Shown here piece by piece: positions 35,654 to 43,927 of a stretch of DNA of 64,000 bases (its first letter is position 1; each line of letters starts with the position of its first letter). A program made the translations under genes and the position numbers. The notes under the pieces are model-generated. The model was not told the DNA's origin. It saw only the letters and a list, made by a program, of their open reading frames with translations, and did no database searches. Source of the stretch: Dyadobacter sp. 50-39 (lineage in GTDB: Bacteria > Bacteroidota > Bacteroidia > Cytophagales > Spirosomataceae); assembly GCA_001898145.1 (NCBI GenBank), contig MKSR01000018.1, positions 102,154 through 166,153 on the forward strand. Direction: 5' to 3'.

Positions 35654-36679
35654 ATGGGATTGTTTGATTTTTTGACGAGCGATATAGCGATCGATTTGGG
35701 TACTGCAAATACTTTGATCATCCATAAAGATACAGTTGTTGTTGATGAGCCGTCGATCATTGCCATGGATAAAACCACCGGCAAAGTGCTGGCGATCGGC
35801 CACACGGCAATGCAAATGCACGAGAAGACGAATGAGAATATAAAAACGATCCGTCCGCTGAAAGACGGGGTGATTGCAGACTTTACGGCGGCCGAAATGA
35901 TGATCCGCGGGATGATCAAAATGATCGACACCGGCAGCCGTTTCTTCACGCCGTCGCATCGCATGGTGGTTTGTATTCCTTCGGGAATTACCGAAGTTGA
36001 AAAGCGTGCGGTGAAGGATTCCTGCGAGCATGCAGGCGCAAAGGAAGTGTACATGGTACATGAGCCAATCGCAGCCGCCATCGGGATCGGGATCGATATT
36101 ACGCAGCCCAACGGGGTCATGATCGTCGATATCGGCGGCGGTACTACGGAAATCGCGGTTATCGCATTGTCCGGTATCGTCTGCGAACAGTCGGTACGCA
36201 TCGCGGGCGACGTTTTCACACGGGATATCGTTGACTACATGCGCCGCGAACACAACCTGCTCATCGGTGAGCGTTCCGCGGAGCTGATCAAAATGGCGAT
36301 CGGCTCGGCATCTCCGGAGCTCGAAGTACCGCTCGATGATTACCAGATCCGCGGCCGCGATTTGATGACAGGTATTCCTAAGGAAATCCGCGTTACTTAC
36401 AGCGAAATCGCCTATTCACTCGACAAATCGATTTCCAAGATCGAAGAGGGTGTGATGAAAGCACTCGAAATTTCTCCACCAGAGCTTTCTGCGGATATTT
36501 TCAAGAACGGTATTTACCTGACAGGCGGCGGCGCATTGATCCACGGCCTCGACAGACGTATCGCTCAGAAAACCAAGCTGCCGGTCCACATCGCCGACGA
36601 TCCGTTGAAGGCGGTTGTAAAAGGTACCGGGGAAGTCCTCAAAAACCTCGAACTATACAAGCCCGTACTGATTTCGTAG
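35654..36679 (+). CDS. mreB: rod shape-determining protein MreB
   Basis: Bacterial actin homologue that forms membrane-associated filaments and guides lateral wall synthesis. The 341 residues include the phosphate-1 loop IDLGTANTLI (about 11-20), VCIPSGITEVEKRAV, VDIGGGTTEIAVI (phosphate-2) and the adenosine motif LTGGGALIHGLD. The N-terminal MGLFDFLTSD could be the amphipathic membrane anchor. mreC and mreD follow in order, the standard mreBCD layout. Confidence 0.97.
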   Translation: MGLFDFLTSDIAIDLGTANTLIIHKDTVVVDEPSIIAMDKTTGKVLAIGHTAMQMHEKTNENIKTIRPLKDGVIADFTAAEMMIRGMIKMIDTGSRFFTPSHRMVVCIPSGITEVEKRAVKDSCEHAGAKEVYMVHEPIAAAIGIGIDITQPNGVMIVDIGGGTTEIAVIALSGIVCEQSVRIAGDVFTRDIVDYMRREHNLLIGERSAELIKMAIGSASPELEVPLDDYQIRGRDLMTGIPKEIRVTYSEIAYSLDKSISKIEEGVMKALEISPPELSADIFKNGIYLTGGGALIHGLDRRIAQKTKLPVHIADDPLKAVVKGTGEVLKNLELYKPVLIS

Positions 36680-36789
36680 GATCGGAGCGTGCAGTTCGTC
36701 AACCCGTGCGACGGAGCGTGAAAATTTTCTATTTTTGCGCATCCTGTACCGTGCACCGGCTCATGAACTGCGCGTGAACATTAAACCCC

Positions 36790-37632
36790 ATGCTCCAACT
36801 CGTTGATTTCGTAGTCCGGAATCGTTTCTTTTTGGTTTTTGTGTTGCTGGAAGTGCTCAGTGTCTGGATGATCGTGCGCAACAACACCTACTGGGGGGCT
36901 ACCTATTTCAATACTTCCAATTATTACGTTGCCAAAACGCTCGCATTTTCCAATTCGGTGCGTGATTACACCAAGCTCAACGAGATCAATGCCGACCTCG
37001 CGAGCGAGAATGCGCACCTGCACGCGCTCGTAGCGAAGCTGAGCCAGACCAACCCGAGCCAGTTGCCGGCGGGTTACGTGCCGGATTCCGCATTTGCGGC
37101 GCGATTCAGCTACACGGTGGCCAAAGTGGTAGACAATGAAACCAACAAGGCAAACAATGTGATCACCATCGATAAGGGAACCGCACATGGTATCAAACCC
37201 GGTATGGGGGTGATTTCCGCGACGGGCGTAGTCGGTAAGGTGAGATTCTGCTCCGAACATTATTCGGTAATCACCTCGATCCTGCATTCGAACTTCATGG
37301 TTTCGTCCAAGCTCGTGCGGAGTAAAGAAATCGGTTATGCCAAATGGGATGGAAAAGACCCCAATCTCATCGACATGATCGATGTTTCGAAATATACCAA
37401 AGTCTACAAGGGAGACTCGGCCGTAACCTCCGACCAGAACTCGGTTTTCCCCCCGAACATCATGGTCGGAAAAGTGGAAAGCGTAGCCGTGAATCCCAAC
37501 CAGACGTTTTACAACATCGTGCTGAAACTGGCGACCGACTTCCGGAACCTGTCATACGTGTATGTGGTACAAAATCACCAACTTGTAGAACAGGAAAACC
37601 TTAAAGCAAGAACCATAGAACTCAAAAAATGA
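36790..37632 (+). CDS. mreC: rod shape-determining protein MreC
   Basis: A 280-residue bitopic protein: one N-terminal membrane helix (FFLVFVLLEVLSVWMIV), a coiled-coil section (KLNEINADLASENAHLHALVAKL, in part) and a periplasmic double beta-barrel with VITIDKGTAHGIKPGMGV and GVVGKVRFCSEHYSVI, the MreC core. It connects MreB with the wall-synthesis enzymes. A -7 box TATTTTTG (36730-36737) lies in the 110-bp gap to mreB, hinting at a second promoter. The stop overlaps the mreD start (ATGA). Confidence 0.93.
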   Translation: MLQLVDFVVRNRFFLVFVLLEVLSVWMIVRNNTYWGATYFNTSNYYVAKTLAFSNSVRDYTKLNEINADLASENAHLHALVAKLSQTNPSQLPAGYVPDSAFAARFSYTVAKVVDNETNKANNVITIDKGTAHGIKPGMGVISATGVVGKVRFCSEHYSVITSILHSNFMVSSKLVRSKEIGYAKWDGKDPNLIDMIDVSKYTKVYKGDSAVTSDQNSVFPPNIMVGKVESVAVNPNQTFYNIVLKLATDFRNLSYVYVVQNHQLVEQENLKARTIELKK

Positions 37633-38132
37633 GCTTACGCGAGGCAATACAATATTCCCTGATGATCCTGCTTTACTTGTTTTTGCAGATTTTCTTCATG
37701 CGGAATATCGTGCTGTTCAACTACGCTTTCTGCTTCATTTACATTGCGCCCATCCTGCTGCTGCCCGCAGACATGGACCGGATGTACACGTTGCTGATAG
37801 CCTTCGCGGTGGGCTTTCTAGTGGATGTTTTTTCGAACACATTCGGGATGCACGCTTCCGCCACCGTGCTGATCGCTTACCTCAGGCCATTCCTGATCCA
37901 CTACCAGATGAAGTCGCGGGGGGCCGAGCGTGCGGAGGTAGGCATACGTGCCCAGGGGCTCGGGGCTTTTGTTTCGTACATTTTCCCGCTGATCCTGATA
38001 CACCATTCCATGTTGTTCCTGATGGAGATGAACAACTTTGGAATGATCCTTTACACGCTGATCCGCATCGGTGCCAGCACACTCTTCACGACTATCCTCA
38101 TTATACTGCTGGAACTCTTTTCCAAACGCTAG
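37629..38132 (+). CDS. mreD: rod shape-determining protein MreD
   Basis: A 167-residue membrane protein with about five hydrophobic segments (LMILLYLFLQIFFM, FCFIYIAPILLLP, LLIAFAVGFLVDVFSNTFG, and two more), the last with an acidic GFLVDVF typical of MreD. Its start overlaps the mreC stop by 4 bp. A weak GGCG-GAGA-CGCC hairpin with five T residues follows at 38144-38160 and may end the operon. Confidence 0.88.
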   Translation: MSLREAIQYSLMILLYLFLQIFFMRNIVLFNYAFCFIYIAPILLLPADMDRMYTLLIAFAVGFLVDVFSNTFGMHASATVLIAYLRPFLIHYQMKSRGAERAEVGIRAQGLGAFVSYIFPLILIHHSMLFLMEMNNFGMILYTLIRIGASTLFTTILIILLELFSKR

Positions 38133-38353
38133 CATGACATTTTGGCGGAGACGCCTTTTTGGCTCGGAATTTGATGTATTGACATTAAATTAACGATAGG
38201 AGGCGACACCGTTTGGGAGGCAGGTTTTCCATCCCGGCTCTTTTTAATTTTATCGTGAAATAAGGGCAGTTAAGACGCTCCATACACCCGTTTATCAAAT
38301 TTTAATTTGTACGAATTGGAGCTGTTATTAATCTTTGTAAATTCAGCATTCCT

Positions 38354-38953
38354 ATGTTAGTTGCCATGTCAGAAACGCTCACGACTAATGAATACACGGA
38401 TGATCTTCGTTATGAAGTATTTAACCGCGAGTTCATGCCACACATTGACTCCATGTACAACTTCGCCTTCCGCCTCACCATGGACGAAGACGATGCTAAC
38501 GACCTGGTTCAAGACACCTATCTGAAAGCGTTCCGTTTTATATCTTCTTTTGAGCAGGGTACCAATGCGAAAGCGTGGCTTTTCAGGATCCTCAAAAACA
38601 GCTTCATCAACGACTACCGTAAAAAAAGTAAAGAACCTTCCAAGGTTGATTATCAGGAAGTTGAAACGACCTATAATTCCGAGGAAGCATCTGATACCAC
38701 TTATACCGTAGACCTCCGTGCCGATGCTGTACAGGAACTGATCGGCGATGAAGTTGCGAACGCACTCAACGCCCTGCCTGTCGACTTCAGAACGGTCATT
38801 ATTCTCTGCGACATCGAGGGTTTCACCTACGAAGAGATGGCCAAAATCCTGGACATCCCCATCGGAACGGTAAGGTCCAGATTGCACCGCGCACGCAACC
38901 TCCTGAAAGAAAAACTCAGAAGCTACGCGAGCTCAATGGGATATGATTCATAG
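38354..38953 (+). CDS. ECF-type RNA polymerase sigma factor
   Basis: A 199-residue sigma-70-family factor with region 2 (FAFRLTMDEDDANDLVQDTYLKAFRF and AWLFRILKNSFINDYRKK, in pieces; about 35-95) and region 4 (LPVDFRTVIILCDIEGFTYEEMAKIL and IPIGTVRSRLHRARNLL, about 140-185); no region 1 or 3, so ECF class. A putative anti-sigma factor gene follows 81 bp later. ATG at 38354 or 38369 (MSETL) are both possible. Target genes unknown; it may be essential or highly expressed, since its own gene sits amid core genes. Confidence 0.9.
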   Translation: MLVAMSETLTTNEYTDDLRYEVFNREFMPHIDSMYNFAFRLTMDEDDANDLVQDTYLKAFRFISSFEQGTNAKAWLFRILKNSFINDYRKKSKEPSKVDYQEVETTYNSEEASDTTYTVDLRADAVQELIGDEVANALNALPVDFRTVIILCDIEGFTYEEMAKILDIPIGTVRSRLHRARNLLKEKLRSYASSMGYDS

Positions 38954-39034
38954 GTTGTGAAACTTTTTTTGCAACCTCTTCGGTTATAGGGTACAACTGT
39001 ACAATATTCCATTATTCTTTTTTCATTTTAACTA

Positions 39035-39322
39035 ATGAATGCATCTTCCACGACGCCTTCTGTAACAGAAGTTGCGCAAAAACAAATGAAGCATACCTGC
39101 GAGCACCATGCTGAGTGTATGAAAATCATTCAGGCCATTCTGGATGACGAGGCGAGCGAAGCAGAGAAGGACCACTTCCGCGAAAACATGGATAAATGCA
39201 TCCCTTGTATCGAATCATACCGACTCGAAAAGTGCATCAAGGATTCCCTCAATAACAAAATTGTCAAGAAGCCTTGCCCGGAGAGCATTCTCAATACGAT
39301 TATTTCAAAAATTAACAGTTAA
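39035..39322 (+). CDS. putative zinc-binding anti-sigma factor
   Basis: A 95-residue soluble protein. It carries HTCEHHAECMKIIQAILDDEAS followed by HFRENMDKCIPCIESY, that is, His/Cys positions resembling the ZAS domain, although the His-Cys spacing (seven residues rather than three) differs from the classical Hx3Cx2C. It has no membrane helix, so it would sense signals in the cytoplasm. Position right after the ECF sigma gene supports the anti-sigma role; gmk starts 9 bp after its stop. Confidence 0.7.
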   Translation: MNASSTTPSVTEVAQKQMKHTCEHHAECMKIIQAILDDEASEAEKDHFRENMDKCIPCIESYRLEKCIKDSLNNKIVKKPCPESILNTIISKINS

Positions 39323-39331
39323 TCTGTTCGA

Positions 39332-39901
39332 GTGAAAGGTAAGCTTATCATATTTTCTGCCCCTTCCGGATCCGGAAAGACCACCATTGTAAGGCATCTT
39401 TTAAATAAATACACACAGCAACTGGCATTTTCTGTCTCTGCATGTACGCGCCCGCGCCGCGACCACGAGATAGATGGCAAAGATTACTACTTCCTGACCT
39501 TACAGGACTTTCGCCTGAAAATAGCGGATCAGCAGTTTGCGGAATGGGAGGAAGTTTACGCCGGCAATTACTACGGCACGCTCAAATCAGAAATACAGCG
39601 CCTTTGGGATGAAGGCAAGCATGTCCTCTTTGATGTGGATGTGAAAGGAGGATTGAAGCTGAAAGAAGCATATGGCGACGCAGCACTCGCCGTTTTCGTG
39701 AAGGTCACCTCCGACGAAGAAATCAAACGCCGCCTGTCGGGCCGCGGTACCGAAACGCCCGAAACACTGGCCACCCGCCTGGCAAAAGTACGTTACGAGC
39801 AGAGTTTCGAGCACGAATTCGACGTGGTACTGGTCAATGATGAACTGGATGAGACGCTTACCAAAGCGGAAGACCTCGTTCAGGCTTTCATTCAATCTTA
39901 A
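39332..39901 (+). CDS. gmk: guanylate kinase
   Basis: Phosphorylates GMP to GDP with ATP. The 189 residues open with KGKLIIFSAPSGSGKTTIVRHLL (P-loop, in part), contain the GMP-binding SACTRPRRDHEIDGKDYYFL, and FDVDVKGGLKLKE. Length is normal. The start is GTG at 39332, ten bases after the anti-sigma stop; no in-frame ATG lies closer to the P-loop. Confidence 0.96.
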   Translation: MKGKLIIFSAPSGSGKTTIVRHLLNKYTQQLAFSVSACTRPRRDHEIDGKDYYFLTLQDFRLKIADQQFAEWEEVYAGNYYGTLKSEIQRLWDEGKHVLFDVDVKGGLKLKEAYGDAALAVFVKVTSDEEIKRRLSGRGTETPETLATRLAKVRYEQSFEHEFDVVLVNDELDETLTKAEDLVQAFIQS

Positions 39902-39930
39902 AATTTACTATCCGCAATGGAATTGTTGCA

Positions 39931-40503
39931 ATGAAGATCGGCCTGTTTTTCGGATCGTTCAATCCCATTCATGTCGGTCACTTGATCATTGCCAACACCA
40001 TGGCCACCACAACCGACCTTGAACAGGTCTGGTTTATCGTGAGCCCGCAGAATCCCTTCAAAAAAAATAGCAGCCTCCTGCACGAATTCGATCGTTTCGA
40101 CCTCGTGCAGCGTGCTATTTCCGACAATACGCTGCTTCGGGCCAACGACATCGAATTCCACATGCCCAAGCCAAGCTACACGATCGATACGCTCGTGCGC
40201 TTGCAGGAGAAATTCCCGCAGCATCAGTTCAAACTGATTATGGGTGAAGACAACCTGGCGCAGTTCCCGAACTGGAAGAATTACGAGAAGATACTCGAAT
40301 ACACCGGCCTGTACGTTTATCCCAGGCCCAATTCGAAGCCGCACGCATTCGGTAACCATCCCGATGTGAAATTCGTGGAAGCGCCGTTGCTGGATATTTC
40401 TGCCACCTTCCTCCGTGCATGCATTAAAAAAGGCCAATCAATCCGCTACATGGTGCCCGAGCCGGTGGAACAACTGATTAAGATCAAGAAGTTTTACCAG
40501 TAA
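39931..40503 (+). CDS. nadD: nicotinate-nucleotide adenylyltransferase
   Basis: Makes deamido-NAD+ from nicotinate mononucleotide and ATP in NAD synthesis. The 190-residue protein has the nucleotidyltransferase HxGH motif in GLFFGSFNPIHVGHLIIAN (about 4-22), the KPSYTIDTLVRL and IMGEDNLAQFPNW regions, and the C-terminal LDISATFLRACIKKG, a variant of ISSTxxR. It lies 29 bp after gmk. Its stop codon is directly adjacent to the stop of the convergent lipoprotein gene. Confidence 0.95.
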   Translation: MKIGLFFGSFNPIHVGHLIIANTMATTTDLEQVWFIVSPQNPFKKNSSLLHEFDRFDLVQRAISDNTLLRANDIEFHMPKPSYTIDTLVRLQEKFPQHQFKLIMGEDNLAQFPNWKNYEKILEYTGLYVYPRPNSKPHAFGNHPDVKFVEAPLLDISATFLRACIKKGQSIRYMVPEPVEQLIKIKKFYQ

Positions 40504-40893
40504 TTAAAGCGGCCTGTCCTGGTAGGTGATCTCCGACAGCAAACCCACCGCATTGAATTTCAGCAGAACTTTCCGCGCCTCCGATTTGGCCTGCATATTT
40601 TCACATTGCGGACCTTTTTCGAGAAAATAGACGTAAAATTTGGTATTTCGCTCGCCCAGCTGGTGAATGTCGGGTCTGCCTAGAAGTTCTCCGATCGTAT
40701 CCGCAAACTTACCCTTCAACTCCTTTTCGACGCTCCTGAAATCGCCTTCCAGGCTTTTACGGACATCGTTGCAGCCGCCTCGGTCGCCACGCCATTTTTT
40801 GAGGTCCAGATTGCCTAATTGATCGGGCGCGCTTGAACAGCCGGCCACAAAGCCTATCAGCGTGGTAAGAAGGATTTTTATAGATAATTTCAT
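40504..40893 (-). CDS. lipoprotein of unknown function
   Basis: A 129-residue lipoprotein: the signal peptide MKLSIKILLTTLIGFVAGCSS ends in a lipobox with Cys near 19 (motif given within the first 21 residues, lipobox FVAGC). The mature part is charged and helical (DVRKSLEGDFRSVEKELKGKF), with two further Cys. ATG at 40899 (two codons up) is equally possible. No family recognised. Confidence 0.65.
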   Translation of the reverse strand: MKLSIKILLTTLIGFVAGCSSAPDQLGNLDLKKWRGDRGGCNDVRKSLEGDFRSVEKELKGKFADTIGELLGRPDIHQLGERNTKFYVYFLEKGPQCENMQAKSEARKVLLKFNAVGLLSEITYQDRPL

Positions 40894-40968
40894 TGTCATG
40901 ATTCGTTCATTCAAAACTGAGGCGAATCTAGCCATACAATGCGAGAATTTTGTAATCTATCCGACCAC

Positions 40969-41403
40969 ATGAAACAACTACTGACCATTTTCTTCCTGGG
41001 CCTCGCCGCGCTGACGGCATCCGCACAAACCAGCTCGCCCGAGCCCGTAGAAGGTACCGACTGCTCCAACCTGTTTTTCAAAGCATTGCTCGATGAAGAT
41101 GCCAATGCGGTCGGCGGCCTTGTTTCAAGTGATTTTACCGTGACCAGCTTCAACGGCAGGACAATAGACGGGCGCGCATTGCAGCAGGCGATCGGTCAAA
41201 ACTACATTATCGTCGATTCGGGCATGCTCACCGGCACGCGCACGCGCACATACGGAGATGTGGCGGTGGTGCAAGGGCTGTGGAATGTAAGCGCAAGAAT
41301 CCAGAATAACGGCTTCAATGGAGACGTTGCCTACACGAGCGTATGCGTTCGCTCAGGCGGAAGATGGAAGGTTACAACCGTGCAGCTAACGCCGGCACAG
41401 TAA
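40969..41403 (+). CDS. exported SnoaL/DUF4440-like NTF2-fold protein
   Basis: A 144-residue protein with a signal peptide (MKQLLTIFFLGLAALTASAQ) and an NTF2-like cone fold of the DUF4440/SnoaL type: CSNLFFKALLDEDANAVGGL, SSDFTVTSFNGRTIDGRAL, DVAVVQGLWNVS and GRWKVTTVQLTP. Between signal and domain lies SSPEPVEGTD, whose DNA resembles a half REP-like element (see findings). The ATG at 40969 is chosen because it begins the signal peptide; ten upstream codons in frame have no such character. Enzymatic role unknown. Confidence 0.75.
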   Translation: MKQLLTIFFLGLAALTASAQTSSPEPVEGTDCSNLFFKALLDEDANAVGGLVSSDFTVTSFNGRTIDGRALQQAIGQNYIIVDSGMLTGTRTRTYGDVAVVQGLWNVSARIQNNGFNGDVAYTSVCVRSGGRWKVTTVQLTPAQ

Positions 41404-41446
41404 CATTTGGGCGCATAAAGGTCAGAAAACTTGGATATAGACATAA

Positions 41447-41476
41447 AAAAAGAGAACCGGAACCAATTCTCTTTTT
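41447..41476. terminator. bidirectional terminator
   Basis: AAAAAGAGAA (41447-41456) pairs with TTCTCTTTTT (41467-41476), loop of ten bases; it lies between convergent genes and works in both directions. Confidence 0.85.
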
Positions 41477-41499
41477 CAATTATAGTCTAACATTACATT

Positions 41500-42429
41500 C
41501 TAAACATTCATCAGCGATTCGCGACGACGCATTTTTCCGGCCGGAATACCGAACATCATCTTGAAGCGGCGGCAGAAATAAGCGGTGTCTTTGTAACCCA
41601 CGTCGGAACCGATCGCGCGGATGCTTTTCTTCGAGGTACGAAGCAGATCCACAGCCTTTTCCATGCGCTGGTACTCGATATAATCCTGCGGGTTGATGCC
41701 GGTCAGCATTTTGAAATATTGACCTACATAATCCTCCGAAACGTTCGCCACGTTCGCAAGCACTTTGTTCGACAGGTCGCCGCCGAGGTTGTCCTTGATG
41801 TAAGCGAAAATGTCGATCAGACGAGGGTCTTTGAAATATGTACTGTTGGTAACGAGCTGCTCAACGAACAGTTTGTTTTTCAGGATGTAGCGGATGATCT
41901 CGATCACCACCTCTTCGGTTTTGATCTTGATGATACGGCCTTTTCCGGGTGTATCTAGCATATCTTCCGTCAGGATCTGGTTGATCGTCGCAGCGATCTG
42001 GTCGTCGCGTTTGATCAGGAACGGAGGTACATCCAGCGAAGTGAAGAAGTTAACGGTATCAAAAACTTTCGCTTCGAAGGAGATCAAACCGAAAGAGTTG
42101 GGCAGTTTGCCGATCAACGCCGGATCGTGGCCTGCTTCGATATAGTTGTCGCGGTTGGTCATGAATTCCTCGTTCGATACGGTTTTGGCTGATGCGCCGT
42201 TTCCGTATGTCACCGTGGCGTGTTTCCCCCCGGGAATGAACAGCATGTCCCCTTCTTCAACGCGCTGAGGTTCATCGGCTCCGAAAGAAACTTCGCCGTC
42301 GTACAGAATGGTCAGGGAGTTCTGTACGTCATAGAAATTCTTGATTGTGATGGGCTGCAAAATCCGGATATGGCGCGCCTTCACAAACTTCACTCCCAAC
42401 GACTCAATAATCTTATTATAGTCTTCCAT
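41500..42429 (-). CDS. AraC-family transcriptional regulator
   Basis: A 309-residue regulator. The N-terminal half is cupin-like (SLTILYDGEVSFGADEPQ, MLFIPGGKHATVTYG); the C-terminal AraC HTH pair is LANVANVSEDYVGQYFKMLTGINP and RAIGSDVGYKDTAYFCRRFKMMFGIPAGKMR (both in part), about 225-305. The ATG at 42429 is preferred over an open frame 13 codons longer, because the promoter (42477-42508) with palindromes places the transcript start near 42470. The palindromes over the -7 box suggest autoregulation. The effector is unknown. Confidence 0.9.
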   Translation of the reverse strand: MEDYNKIIESLGVKFVKARHIRILQPITIKNFYDVQNSLTILYDGEVSFGADEPQRVEEGDMLFIPGGKHATVTYGNGASAKTVSNEEFMTNRDNYIEAGHDPALIGKLPNSFGLISFEAKVFDTVNFFTSLDVPPFLIKRDDQIAATINQILTEDMLDTPGKGRIIKIKTEEVVIEIIRYILKNKLFVEQLVTNSTYFKDPRLIDIFAYIKDNLGGDLSNKVLANVANVSEDYVGQYFKMLTGINPQDYIEYQRMEKAVDLLRTSKKSIRAIGSDVGYKDTAYFCRRFKMMFGIPAGKMRRRESLMNV

Positions 42430-42470
42430 ACTTGATATATTTAAGGGCCGTTTTGACCGATTTTTCAAAT

Positions 42471-42508
42471 TTTGTACAAATCTAATAAATTGTACAAAAC
42501 TAATACAA
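42471..42508 (-). promoter_or_regulatory. araC-type promoter with repeated palindromes
   Basis: TTTGTACAAA (42471-42480, perfect palindrome) and TTGTACAA (42490-42497) are centred 18 bp apart. Read on the minus strand, TAGATTTG (42484-42477) is a -7 box with TTG (42508-42506) 21 bp upstream; a second -7-like box TAGTTTTG lies at 42502-42495. The palindromes overlap both boxes, which suits an operator. Confidence 0.55.
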
Positions 42509-42601
42509 GTATAGTTTCACAAAAATTTGAAAAAAAGTGATATTTTAATATTATTTAAATCCAAGATTCAGAATAAAATCGACTTTTAGGGCATTCGCTG
42601 A

Positions 42602-43741
42602 TTATTTCAGGAGTTCCCGGGCGATAACGAGTTTTTGGATTTCGGAGGTACCTTCATAAATCTGTGTGATTTTTGCATCGCGCATGAAGCGCTCTACATG
42701 GTATTCTTTTACATAACCATAGCCCCCGTGCACCTGGACGGCTTCCGTTGTCACCCACATGGCCACCTCGGACGCATACAATTTTGCCATGGCCGCAGCC
42801 TGAATGTAATCCTTGCCTTCATCTTTCAACCGGGCTGCCTTGTAAACAAGTAACCGCGCGGCCTCAATTTTCATCGCCATTTCCGACAATTTGAACTGGA
42901 TCGCCTGGTGATCCGCAATCGGTTTCCCGAACGTCTTTCGTTCCTTGGAATATTTCAAGGAAAGTTCAAATGCGCCGGCAGCTATTCCCAACGCCTGCGC
43001 TGCAATGCCGATGCGGCCGCCATTGAGCACGCTCATCGCAAACTTAAAACCAAAGCCGTCTTCCCCGATCCTGTTTTCCGCCGGTACCTTCACATCCGAA
43101 AACATCAAAGTATGTGTATCAGAGGCCCTTATACCCATCTTATCTTCCTTTTTTCCCACCAAAAACCCTTCCCAGCCTTTTTCGACGATGAACGCATTAA
43201 TCCCCTTGTGTTTCAGCTCTACATCAGTCTGTGCCATTACCACACACACCGATGAAGTGTTGCCATTTGTGATCCAGTTTTTTGTGCCGTTCAATAAATA
43301 GTGGTCACCGGTAAGCCTGGCAGTGGTATGCTGCGAGGTAGCATCCGAGCCGGCTTCGGGCTCCGACAGGCAGAATGCACCAATGATCTCGCCGGAAGCC
43401 AGCGGGGTCAGGTACTGGTGTTTCTGCGCTTCCGTACCATATTTTTCCAGCCCCCAGCACACCAGTGAATTATTCACCGACATGATCACCCCCGCCGAGG
43501 CATCTACCTTCGAAATCTCCTCCATCGCGAGCACATAGGCGAGGGTATCCATGCCTCCGCCGCCGTATTCAGGCGCCACCATCATGCCTAGAAACCCCAT
43601 TTCTGCCATTTTGCGCAATAACACCGGGTCAAAATGCTGGGCATTGTCTCTGTCGATCACACCGGGCAGCAACTCTGTTTGTGCAAAATCCCGGGCAGCG
43701 GCCCGCACTGCGAGGTGCTCCTCACTGAGGTTGAAATCCAT
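42602..43741 (-). CDS. acyl-CoA dehydrogenase
   Basis: FAD flavoprotein that introduces the 2,3-double bond of acyl-CoA in beta-oxidation, passing electrons to ETF. From the ATG at 43741 it has 379 residues, the length of short-chain acyl-CoA dehydrogenases. Motifs: GAFCLSEPEAGSDA, NGTKNWITNG, GIRASDTHTLMFSDVKVP, and QIYEGTSEIQKLVIARELL with the catalytic Glu near 364. A further in-frame ATG at 43768 (MSASQ) is also downstream of the promoter and would add nine residues. Confidence 0.94.
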   Translation of the reverse strand: MDFNLSEEHLAVRAAARDFAQTELLPGVIDRDNAQHFDPVLLRKMAEMGFLGMMVAPEYGGGGMDTLAYVLAMEEISKVDASAGVIMSVNNSLVCWGLEKYGTEAQKHQYLTPLASGEIIGAFCLSEPEAGSDATSQHTTARLTGDHYLLNGTKNWITNGNTSSVCVVMAQTDVELKHKGINAFIVEKGWEGFLVGKKEDKMGIRASDTHTLMFSDVKVPAENRIGEDGFGFKFAMSVLNGGRIGIAAQALGIAAGAFELSLKYSKERKTFGKPIADHQAIQFKLSEMAMKIEAARLLVYKAARLKDEGKDYIQAAAMAKLYASEVAMWVTTEAVQVHGGYGYVKEYHVERFMRDAKITQIYEGTSEIQKLVIARELLK

Positions 43742-43800
43742 TCCGGTTAGTGGTTGGGAAGCTGACATAGAAGACGTTGATTTTTGAAGATGAAGATTTT

Positions 43801-43831
43801 CAAAAATAGGATTTACCAAAAAGGTATGCAA
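43801..43831 (-). promoter_or_regulatory. promoter of the acyl-CoA dehydrogenase gene
   Basis: On the minus strand TATTTTTG (43808-43801) with TTG (43831-43829) 20 bp upstream. Predicted transcript start near 43794, which excludes the longest open frame (43831) as a real start. Confidence 0.6.
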
Positions 43832-43927
43832 GCATACATTTATCTAACCGATTAAAACTTTGGGTTTTGAAGGCCGTTTTCAACAAAAGTTGTCTTAAGT
43901 TTGCGCCCTGATCACGACAGACTACAC

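Noticed and set aside
38133-38353. Riboswitch or structured RNA before the ECF sigma gene
   Set aside because: GC-rich pieces and a weak hairpin are present, but no conserved riboswitch core could be recognised.
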